This document shows, piece after piece, positions 45,161 through 51,354 of a stretch of DNA of 51,354 bases; the stretch's first letter is position 1; every line of letters starts with the position of its first letter. The translations under genes were made by a program, and so were the position numbers. The stretch spans positions 1 through 51,354 of the forward strand of contig CALFXR010000218.1 in the NCBI GenBank assembly GCA_937958475.1, read 5' to 3'. Below the pieces are notes generated by a model. The model was not told the origin of the DNA and did not search any database. It saw only the letters and a list, made by a program, of their open reading frames with translations. Origin of the DNA: an uncultured Mesorhizobium sp. (lineage in GTDB: Bacteria; Pseudomonadota; Alphaproteobacteria; Rhizobiales; Rhizobiaceae).

Positions 45161-47212
45161 ATGAAGACCATGCTTTCGAACGACCCTCTCCTCCAGCCCT
45201 ACCAGTTGAAGCACCTCACGCTGAAGAACCGCGTGATGTCGACCAGCCACGAGCCGGCCTATTCCGAGGACGGCATGCCGAAGGAGCGCTACCGGCTCTA
45301 CCACGCCGAGAAGGCGAAGGGCGGCATGGCCATGACGATGACGGCCGGTTCGGCGCTGGTGTCGCGCGACAGCCCCGCCGCCTTCGGCAATCTCCAGGCC
45401 TGGCGCGACGAGATCGTCGGCTGGATGCGCGAACTCGTCGATGCCTGCCACGAGCACGACTGCAAGGTGATGATCCAGCTGACCCATCTCGGCCGCCGCA
45501 CGGGGTGGAACAAGGCCGACTGGTTGCCGGTGCTCGCCCCCTCTCCGGTCCGCGAACCGGCGCACCGCGCCTTCCCGAAGACGGCGGAGGACTGGGACAT
45601 CGAGCGCATCGTCGCCGACTACGCCTCGGCCGCCCAGCGCATGAAGGAGGCCGGCCTCGACGGCATCGAGTTCGAGGCCTACGGCCACTTGATGGACGGC
45701 TTCTGGTCGCCGGCCACCAATACCCGTACCGACGAATACGGCGGCTCGCTCGACAACCGCATGCGCTTCTCCTGGCGTGTCGTCGATGCCGTCCGCGCCG
45801 CCGTCGGGCCGGACTTCATCGTCGGCGTGCGCATGGTCGCCGACGAGGATTTCGACAAGGGCCTATCGAAGGACGAGGGCGTCGAAATCGCCCGCCGCTT
45901 CGCCGCCTCCGGCAAGGTCGACTTCCTCAACATCATCCGCGGCTCCATCGAGACCGATGCGGCGCTGACCAGGGTCATCCCGGTGACCGGCATGCGCTCC
46001 TCGCCGCATCTCGACTTCGCCGGCGAGGTCCGCGCCGCGACGAGGTTCCCCGTCTTCCATGCCGCGCGCATCCAGGACGTGGCGACCGCCCGGCATGCCA
46101 TCGCCACAGGCAAGCTCGACATGGTCGGCATGACGCGCGCCCACATCGCCGACCCGCACATCGTCCGGAAGGTGATGGAGGGCCGCGAGCACCAGATCCG
46201 CCCCTGCGTCGGCGCGACCTACTGCCTCGACCGCATCTATGAGGGGGGCGAGGCGCTGTGCGTGCACAATGCCGCGACCGGCCGCGAAGCGAAGATTCCG
46301 CATGTCATCGGCAAGGCCGAGGGGCCGGCGAAACGCATCGTCGTCGTCGGCGCCGGCGCGGCCGGGCTCGAGGCGGCGCGCGTCACCGCCGAGCGCGGTC
46401 ACAAGGTCACCGTGCTCGAGGCGGCCGGCCAGGCCGGCGGCCAGATCCGGCTGGCCGCGCAGAACCCGCGGCGCAAGGAACTGGTCGGCATCGTCGACTG
46501 GCGGCTGGCCGAGCTCGAACGGCTGGGTGTCGACCTTCGCTACGGCGTCTGGGCGGAGAAGGACGACGTGCTGGCGCTTGCGCCTGATGTGGTCATCGTC
46601 GCCACCGGCGGCCTGCCGCAGAACCCCCCGCTCGACGAGGGTGGCGACCTCGTCACGTCGAGCTGGGACATCGTCGCCGGCGCGGCCAAGCCGGCAGAAA
46701 CCGTGCTCGTCTACGACGACAATGGCGGCCATCAGGGCATGAGCGCCGCCGAGATCGCGGCCAATGCGGGCGTCAGGGTCGAGCTGGTCTCGCCCGAACG
46801 CTTCTTCGCCCCGGAGATGGGCGGCCTGAACCACGTCCCCTATATGAAGGCCTTCCACGAAAAGGGCGTGCGCATCACCGTGAACACCCGCCTCGTCGGT
46901 GTGCGCCGCGACGGCAATCAGCTCGTCGCCACGCTGGGTTCCGACTTCACCGGCGCTTATCGCGAGGAGCGCCGGGTGGACCAGGTCGTGGTCGAGCACG
47001 GCACGCTGCCGCTCGAAGACCTCTATCTTGCCCTGAAGCCGCTGTCGTCGAACGGCGGCGCGGTCGACTACGATCGCCTGATCCACGGCGGTGAGATCTT
47101 TCCCGTGCGCCAGGCGGGCTCCTTCGTCGTCTTCCGCATCGGCGATGCCGTCGCCTCGCGCAACATCCACGCGGCGATCTACGACGGAATCCGCTTCGGC
47201 ATCAGGATCTGA
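45161..47212 (+). CDS. FMN/FAD oxidoreductase of the trimethylamine dehydrogenase / N-methylproline demethylase type
   Basis: 683 residues in two parts. The N-terminal (about 1-370) is an Old Yellow Enzyme-type FMN barrel (LTLKNRVMSTSHEPAYSEDG, IQLTHLGRRTGWN, GHLMDGFWSPATNTRTDEYGG). The C-terminal is an FAD/NAD(P)-binding region (IVVVGAGAAGLEAARVTAER). In trimethylamine dehydrogenase four cysteines hold a 4Fe-4S cluster between them; here the stretch is CVGATYC...C, so the second cysteine is an alanine. Relatives oxidise or demethylate secondary and tertiary amines, which suits the MttB-family neighbour. Start ATG 45161 was chosen by family length; a second ATG three codons later is possible. 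The likely role is removal of a further methyl group in the same pathway. Confidence 0.88.
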   Translation: MKTMLSNDPLLQPYQLKHLTLKNRVMSTSHEPAYSEDGMPKERYRLYHAEKAKGGMAMTMTAGSALVSRDSPAAFGNLQAWRDEIVGWMRELVDACHEHDCKVMIQLTHLGRRTGWNKADWLPVLAPSPVREPAHRAFPKTAEDWDIERIVADYASAAQRMKEAGLDGIEFEAYGHLMDGFWSPATNTRTDEYGGSLDNRMRFSWRVVDAVRAAVGPDFIVGVRMVADEDFDKGLSKDEGVEIARRFAASGKVDFLNIIRGSIETDAALTRVIPVTGMRSSPHLDFAGEVRAATRFPVFHAARIQDVATARHAIATGKLDMVGMTRAHIADPHIVRKVMEGREHQIRPCVGATYCLDRIYEGGEALCVHNAATGREAKIPHVIGKAEGPAKRIVVVGAGAAGLEAARVTAERGHKVTVLEAAGQAGGQIRLAAQNPRRKELVGIVDWRLAELERLGVDLRYGVWAEKDDVLALAPDVVIVATGGLPQNPPLDEGGDLVTSSWDIVAGAAKPAETVLVYDDNGGHQGMSAAEIAANAGVRVELVSPERFFAPEMGGLNHVPYMKAFHEKGVRITVNTRLVGVRRDGNQLVATLGSDFTGAYREERRVDQVVVEHGTLPLEDLYLALKPLSSNGGAVDYDRLIHGGEIFPVRQAGSFVVFRIGDAVASRNIHAAIYDGIRFGIRI

Positions 47213-47368
47213 AGGCGGCCGTCAGGAGGGGGTCCCCGCCTGAACCGAGCGACTTTCTGCGTCGCACCCAACCATGTTGGGGGCCATGCCGTTTCGGCGC
47301 AGACACGATCTTGTCGCGCCCTTGGATTGCCGATAGTGCTGCGAGAAATCCTCTCGCAAGGCGATCCG

Positions 47369-48403
47369 ATGCAGGCCGATGATTTCACGGAAGAGACGAT
47401 TCGTCGGATCGACGCGCGCCGGGATCGGACGATTGCCAACCCGGTCATCGACCGGTGGCGCTTTCGCGAACGCCAGTTCACGCCAAGCACCGCCCAGTCG
47501 ATGGACGCAGCCGTCGGTGATCTCCGCAGGAATGCAGCTCGCTACAATGAACTCGCGGCTTCGCTGAACGACGAGGCCTCGGTCGAGACGCTGCGCCAGT
47601 TGATGATGTTCCGCGTGCTCGGTCAGCATCGGTTCGCGCTCCCGCTTTCCGCCGAGGTCGAGGATGCCTACCGGCAATCGGAGGCGATGCGGATCGGCTC
47701 GAGCGAACGCAAGTTTCCCCCGTTTGACTTCTCCACGTACCGCGTGCCTTCCTTCTTTGGACAGTCCATCGAGCTGGAAGCATGGCTCGGCAACATCGTC
47801 TGTTCCTTCGCGTTCGAACAGTACTTCTACAACCGTGCCGAAACGAGCATCCGGCCGGGTGCCGGCGATATCGTCATCGACGCCGGAGCCTGTTTCGGCG
47901 ACACCGCGTTGGCGTTCGCCGCTGCCTCGGGCAAAGGCGGGAAGGTCTACTCTTTCGATCCGACTCCGGCGCATCAGGAGACTTTCCTGGCGAACGTGGC
48001 CAGGAATCCCGTGCTCGCTCCACGGATCGAACTCGTCGGGCGCGCCCTCAGCGACGTTGCCGATCAGAGCCTGCGCTTCAAGGTTCAGGGTGCCGGCTCG
48101 CGTTTCTCGAACGAGGGGGACATCGTCGTTACCACGGAGACGATCGACCGCTTCGTCGAACAGGGCGGCTTGAAGCGGGTCGATTTCATCAAGATGGACA
48201 TCGAGGGTGCCGAGCGAAGCGCGCTTGCCGGTGCGCGCCGAACGATCGAGCGCTTCAAGCCGAAACTGGCCATTTCCGTCTACCATTCGATCGAAGATCT
48301 GCTCACGATCCCGCAGCTGATCCGTACGATGAATCCCGGATACAAGCTGTTTCTCGGCCACTATACCAACCATCTGGAGGAAACGATCCTCTATGCGGCG
48401 TAG
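47369..48403 (+). CDS. FkbM family methyltransferase
   Basis: 344 residues. SAM-binding core IVIDAGACFGDTALAFAAAS followed by KVYSFDPTPAHQETF and the FkbM signature VDFIKMDIEGAERSALAGA. The family methylates sugar or polyketide hydroxyls, often in surface glycan clusters. The N-terminal ~130 residues are a less familiar extension (TEETIRRIDARRDRTIANPV). ATG 47369 is chosen for AAGGCG seven bases upstream; an earlier start at 47327 would add 14 residues. Followed by a glycosyltransferase gene, so a role in polysaccharide decoration is likely. Confidence 0.85.
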   Translation: MQADDFTEETIRRIDARRDRTIANPVIDRWRFRERQFTPSTAQSMDAAVGDLRRNAARYNELAASLNDEASVETLRQLMMFRVLGQHRFALPLSAEVEDAYRQSEAMRIGSSERKFPPFDFSTYRVPSFFGQSIELEAWLGNIVCSFAFEQYFYNRAETSIRPGAGDIVIDAGACFGDTALAFAAASGKGGKVYSFDPTPAHQETFLANVARNPVLAPRIELVGRALSDVADQSLRFKVQGAGSRFSNEGDIVVTTETIDRFVEQGGLKRVDFIKMDIEGAERSALAGARRTIERFKPKLAISVYHSIEDLLTIPQLIRTMNPGYKLFLGHYTNHLEETILYAA

Positions 48404-48484
48404 ACGCGGTTGGCGGCAGCAGCAGCAGCATAGGAGCCTGCTCTTCGCACGGGACCCTCGTCACCCAGCGGATGCGGGCTTTAC
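48404..48484. other. Intergenic spacer with short GCA repeat
   Basis: Between the FkbM gene and the following remnant. It contains a short run of GCA triplets (about 48415-48429) and no recognisable signal. Confidence 0.35.
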
Positions 48485-48712
48485 GTGCGGGGCGAGTGCT
48501 CGGTAATCTCCGTCGTTTCGAGGCCGGGTCGACGTCATCGATCGGCGGGCAGCATCCCGGCTGGGAAATTCGGCAACCAGTGCTTCAGGATGGCGGGGAT
48601 GATGACCTTGGCGCGGAACCGTCGGCTCGCATTCCGCGGGCAGGTCGCGATGGCCACGGGTCTGCGACGTCAGCGCGTGGAGCGCTTACCGCTCTATATC
48701 GAACACTGCTAG
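48485..48712 (+). pseudogene. Possible N-terminal fragment of a GT11/fucosyltransferase-like gene
   Basis: An open frame of 75 residues from GTG 48485. It contains AGKFGNQCFRMAGMMTLARN, which resembles the GxxGNQxFxxA motif near the start of alpha-1,2-fucosyltransferase-like (GT11) proteins, then stops long before a full enzyme. The stop TAG (48710-48712) abuts the ATG of the GT2 gene, which has no ribosome-binding site of its own, so translation of this frame might feed the next gene. Similarity is by eye and short; it may equally be chance. Confidence 0.35.
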
Positions 48713-49672
48713 ATGAGCCGCGCGCCGACCATCACGATCGTGACGCCGACGCGCAATCGGCGGGCTGCGCTGTTGCGGGCGATCGAAAGCGTGCGGCGCC
48801 AGACCCTGGAGGACTTCGAGCATATCGTTGTCGACGACGGCTCGGACGACGGAACTGCCGAAGCCGTCGCGACGGTAGAGGACCGCCGCCTGCGCTTCGT
48901 CCGCTTCGACGACCGACGCGGCGCCAATGCCGCGCGCAATCTCGGCATCGGCCTGGCGCGGTCGAATCTTGTCGCCTTCCTCGATTCGGATGACGAGTAC
49001 CTGCCGTTCCGCCTGGAACGTTCGGTGGCGATGTTCGGCGCCGATCCGTCGATCAACATCACGATCAGTTCTTTCCAGGCATGCAAGGCGGGAAGGATGA
49101 CGCCGACGACCAATGGCGGCGCGCGATTGTCCCCCTTGGACTTCGAGCGCGCGCTCATGGCGCAGGTTACGGCGATAGCCGGTTCCGCGATCACTGTTCG
49201 AAAGGCCGCATTCGAAGCCGTCGGCCTGTTCGACGAGGCCCTCCGGCGTTTCCAGGATCGCGAACTCCTGCTGCGCCTCGCTGCCGCGGACTTCGGTGCA
49301 ACGACGATCGAACCCATCGACTGGGTGAAGCATCACAGCGAGGATTCGATCTCCAGCCAGCGCCACGGCTATGTCGCTGCCTATGGCGAATTGCTGGTAC
49401 GGCATCCGCGCCTCCTGGAGCGGTATCCCGACATCGCCGTCTACATGGTGGCGCGCCGGCTGCTGAGCAGCCTGCTGCAGGGGCAATTTCGCGCCCTGCT
49501 GGGAGATTTTGATGCCAACAGGCGCAGCCCCGCTCTGGGCTTCTCGCCCACGAGGCTCGTCGCCGGCTATCTGGAAGGGCGGAGACAGCGCAAACTGATA
49601 CGCCGACAGGTCAGAAGTCTCGCCGAATCCCACGCCGCAGATCAGCCGGCGGTCGTTCCCTTGACCTCCTAG
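48713..49672 (+). CDS. Family 2 glycosyltransferase
   Basis: 319 residues with a GT-A fold: ITIVTPTRNRRAALLRAIES, HIVVDDGSDDGTAE, and the metal-binding DxD region as AFLDSDDEYLPFRLER. FDEALRRFQDRELLLRL is the acceptor-side region. It should transfer a sugar from a nucleotide-sugar donor in the cytoplasm, probably for a surface glycan. The start ATG 48713 follows directly on a stop codon without a Shine-Dalgarno. Acceptor and product unknown. Confidence 0.9.
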   Translation: MSRAPTITIVTPTRNRRAALLRAIESVRRQTLEDFEHIVVDDGSDDGTAEAVATVEDRRLRFVRFDDRRGANAARNLGIGLARSNLVAFLDSDDEYLPFRLERSVAMFGADPSINITISSFQACKAGRMTPTTNGGARLSPLDFERALMAQVTAIAGSAITVRKAAFEAVGLFDEALRRFQDRELLLRLAAADFGATTIEPIDWVKHHSEDSISSQRHGYVAAYGELLVRHPRLLERYPDIAVYMVARRLLSSLLQGQFRALLGDFDANRRSPALGFSPTRLVAGYLEGRRQRKLIRRQVRSLAESHAADQPAVVPLTS

Positions 49673-49708
49673 CCGACTTCCGTATCGCACGCGGAAGTGA
49701 AGTCGGCT
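49671..49708. terminator. Bulged hairpin between convergent GT2 and merR genes
   Basis: AGCCGACTTCCG (49671-49682) pairs with the flanks of CGGAAG (49692-49697) and TCGGCT (49703-49708), leaving a 5-base bulge. It overlaps the GT2 stop codon. No T tract on either strand, so it is at best a weak terminator. Confidence 0.35.
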
Positions 49709-49718
49709 GCAAAGGCGG

Positions 49719-50153
49719 TCAGAGGTCCGCCAGACGACCGTGGTCGTGGCCGCCATCGGCAAGGGTCTCGATGACCCTGCAAGTGTCGATGCGGCCGCGG
49801 GCGCACTGCGCCACCATCTCTTCCAGTTCCGCGTTCAGGGCCGTCAGCCGCGCGATGCGCGCGTCGACTTCGGCGAGGCGGGCCTTCGCGACGGCGTCTG
49901 CCGCGGCGCAGGATTGCGCCGGTTCGTCCTGAAGCGAAAGCAGCGTGCGGATCGCCTCGACGTCGAAGCCGAGTTCGCGAGCATGGCGGACGAAGGTGAG
50001 CCGCTTCAGGTCGTCCGCATCGTAGAGGCGGCGATTGCCGACGCTGCGCGGCACCGCCGCGATCAGCCCGATGTCCTCGTAGTAGCGGATGGTCGGCACC
50101 TTGATGCCGGTCGCCTGGGCCGCCGCGCCGATCGGAAGACCGGGTTCGCGCAT
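49719..50153 (-). CDS. MerR family metal-sensing regulator
   Basis: 144 residues. N-terminal winged helix (PIGAAAQATGIKVPTIRYYE), long dimerisation helix, and a C-terminal metal loop. Cysteines at 82, 117 and 125 match the three-cysteine arrangement of sensors of divalent ions (ZntR, CadR, PbrR); the first position is serine in copper sensors such as CueR, so zinc, cadmium or lead is favoured. An HDH near the C-terminus may also bind metal. Divergent from the CDF transporter gene, whose promoter it should activate. Confidence 0.9.
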   Translation of the reverse strand: MREPGLPIGAAAQATGIKVPTIRYYEDIGLIAAVPRSVGNRRLYDADDLKRLTFVRHARELGFDVEAIRTLLSLQDEPAQSCAAADAVAKARLAEVDARIARLTALNAELEEMVAQCARGRIDTCRVIETLADGGHDHGRLADL

Positions 50154-50160
50154 TTTCCGC

Positions 50161-50191
50161 TTGCTCCTCTAGTCACTGGAGGATGTAGCAC
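50161..50191 (+). promoter_or_regulatory. MerR-type promoter/operator for the CDF transporter
   Basis: TTGCTC (50161-50166) and TAGCAC (50186-50191) are separated by 19 bases, the overlong spacer typical of MerR-activated promoters. Within it is a near-perfect dyad, CCTCTAG-TCA-CTGGAGG (50166-50182; one mismatch). MerR proteins untwist such DNA when metal binds. Confidence 0.75.
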
Positions 50192-50265
50192 GGCGACCGT
50201 CAAAGGGTTAGACGTTCGGGAATCGCCGCGGGTCGGCGACGGGCCGATCGCGACGGAAGGTCAAA

Positions 50266-51207
50266 ATGGCTTCGCACCACAACCATCATCATCATGTCGA
50301 TCCGGAAGCGGGGGACCGACGCGTCATCCTGGCGATTGCAGTCAATCTGGGACTGACGCTCGCCCAGATCGCCGGCGGGATCGTCTCCGGGAGTCTCGCG
50401 CTCATTGCCGACGCGGTCCACAACTTTTCCGACGCGATATCGCTGGTCATCGCCTTCGCCGCCCGCAGGATCGCGCGGCGCCCGACCGACGCTTCGATGA
50501 CCTTCGGCTACGGCCGCATCGAGGTGGTTGCGGCGCTGGTGAACTACACGTCGCTGATCATCGTCGGCTTCTATCTCGTCTTCGAAGCAGTCGGCCGATT
50601 CCTGGAGCCCCAAGGCGTCGAAGGCTGGATCGTGGTGGTCATCGCCGGCATCGCGCTTGTGGTGGACATCGCTACCGCGCTCCTCACCTGGTCGCTGTCC
50701 AGGGAAAGCGTGAACATCCGCGCCGCCTTCCTGCACAATGTCGCCGACGCGCTCGGCTCGGTGGCGGTGATCGTCGCGGGGACGCTGATCCTGATCTACG
50801 ACTGGCGTCTGGTCGACCCGATCGTCACCCTCATGATCGCCGCATACATCCTGTGGCAGTCCTTCGCCGAGATCGGCCCGGTCATCCGCATCCTCATGAA
50901 TGGCAGCCCGGCGGACATCGCCGGAGCCGAGGTCGTTGCACGAATGCGCACGATCGACGGCGTACGCGACGTGCATCACGCGCATTTCTGGCAGATGCAG
51001 GAGCACGAGAGCGCGCTCGACGCCCATGTGGTGGTGGAGGAAGGCGCATGGAACCGCGCCGACTCCATCAAGGCCGACGTCAAGGCACTGCTCGCCGGAG
51101 AATTCGGCATCACCCATTCCATGATCGAACTCGAGTGTTCGCGCCATGCATGCAAGGGAGCGCAGGTCTTCGGGCATCCGCAGGAGCGGGCGGCGCACGA
51201 TCACTGA
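50266..51207 (+). CDS. Cation diffusion facilitator (CDF) metal efflux transporter
   Basis: 313 residues, six predicted membrane helices. Metal-site signatures are ADAVHNFSDAISL in helix 2 and FLHNVADALGSV in helix 5 (HxxxD type). The N-terminus is His-rich (HHNHHHHVD), and the cytosolic C-terminal domain has HHAHFWQMQEHESALDAHV plus a final CSRHACKG...HDH stretch, all potential metal ligands. It should export Zn2+, Cd2+ or Co2+ against H+. Controlled by the divergent MerR gene through the shared promoter region, with a leader of about 70 bases. Confidence 0.93.
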   Translation: MASHHNHHHHVDPEAGDRRVILAIAVNLGLTLAQIAGGIVSGSLALIADAVHNFSDAISLVIAFAARRIARRPTDASMTFGYGRIEVVAALVNYTSLIIVGFYLVFEAVGRFLEPQGVEGWIVVVIAGIALVVDIATALLTWSLSRESVNIRAAFLHNVADALGSVAVIVAGTLILIYDWRLVDPIVTLMIAAYILWQSFAEIGPVIRILMNGSPADIAGAEVVARMRTIDGVRDVHHAHFWQMQEHESALDAHVVVEEGAWNRADSIKADVKALLAGEFGITHSMIELECSRHACKGAQVFGHPQERAAHDH

Positions 51208-51235
51208 GTGGATCACGCTGCGACGGTTGCGGTGT

Positions 51236-51354
51236 TCAGGCCGGGATGCAGGTGAGTCGATAGACGGTCGCGCGCGTTGCGGCGGAGCCGTCACCGAAAT
51301 CCCGGACGTCATACGCCGCTATCGGGCTGAGCCGATCACGCGGCAGGAACAGCC
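51236..51354 (-). CDS. C-terminal fragment of an unidentified protein
   Basis: A frame open from the right edge, ending with TGA (complement of 51236-51238). The visible 38 residues, e.g. LSPIAAYDVRDFGDGSAATR, use GC-rich third positions as real genes here do. Its identity cannot be told from this fragment. It is convergent with the CDF gene, 28 bases away. Confidence 0.5.
   Translation of the reverse strand, partial: LFLPRDRLSPIAAYDVRDFGDGSAATRATVYRLTCIPA

Noticed and set aside
47213..47241. Possible terminator AGGCGG...CCGCCT after the flavoenzyme gene
   Set aside because: Only a 6-bp stem with a 17-base loop and no T tract; not enough to call.

Overview
The window reads as chromosomal DNA of a high-GC alphaproteobacterium of the order Hyphomicrobiales (Rhizobiales), most likely near Mesorhizobium/Phyllobacteriaceae. 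This rests on the GC-rich third codon positions, the small conserved families DUF4170 and DUF2093 placed around lipid A genes, the HrcA/CIRCE-controlled groESL operon, and a palindromic repeat of a type I associate with mesorhizobial genomes. No rRNA, tRNA, CRISPR array, prophage or insertion sequence was recognised.

Layout. 1-5.9 kb: 5'-truncated view of hisS (its 3' end lies off the left edge), csbD, a TauE/SafE permease, a beta-lactamase-fold hydrolase, and groEL/groES. 6.2-9.4 kb: a MarR-EmrA-EmrB efflux operon with an apparently leaderless regulator. 9.4-14.9 kb: two tandem paralogous TadG-like von Willebrand proteins and a degenerate EAL protein. 15.1-22.7 kb: a HAD protein, ribF, a RES/Xre toxin-antitoxin pair, ileS carrying an in-frame palindromic element, a lipoprotein and tadA. 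22.8-30.8 kb: an rRNA pseudouridine synthase with a long repetitive tail, rsmD, an active/inactive M16 peptidase pair, a patatin, and a MATE exporter. 30.8-40.6 kb: a KefB/C-type antiporter, pmbA, an inositol-monophosphatase-family phosphatase, then the DUF4170-DUF374-waaA-lpxK lipid A/Kdo operon, DUF2093 and mutL.

40.6-47.2 kb is the most accessory-looking catabolic block: a LysR regulator divergent from a pyrrolysine-free MttB-family methyltransferase, an enolase-superfamily enzyme, a ParE-type toxin-antitoxin pair and a trimethylamine-dehydrogenase-like flavoenzyme. Together they suggest uptake-independent breakdown of an N-methylated (quaternary amine) compound; the substrate is not visible. 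47.2-49.7 kb is a small glycan-type island (FkbM methyltransferase, a possible fucosyltransferase remnant, a GT2 glycosyltransferase). The right end holds a divergent MerR/cation-diffusion-facilitator metal efflux pair with a typical 19-bp-spacer MerR promoter, then the 3' end of an unidentified gene.

The observations I rank highest are the 128-bp palindromic element read through in frame inside the essential ileS gene, the MttB/enolase/flavoenzyme cluster in which two enzymes lack expected active-site or cluster residues, the tandem VWA pilus-like proteins, and a terminator placed directly ahead of the lipid A operon.
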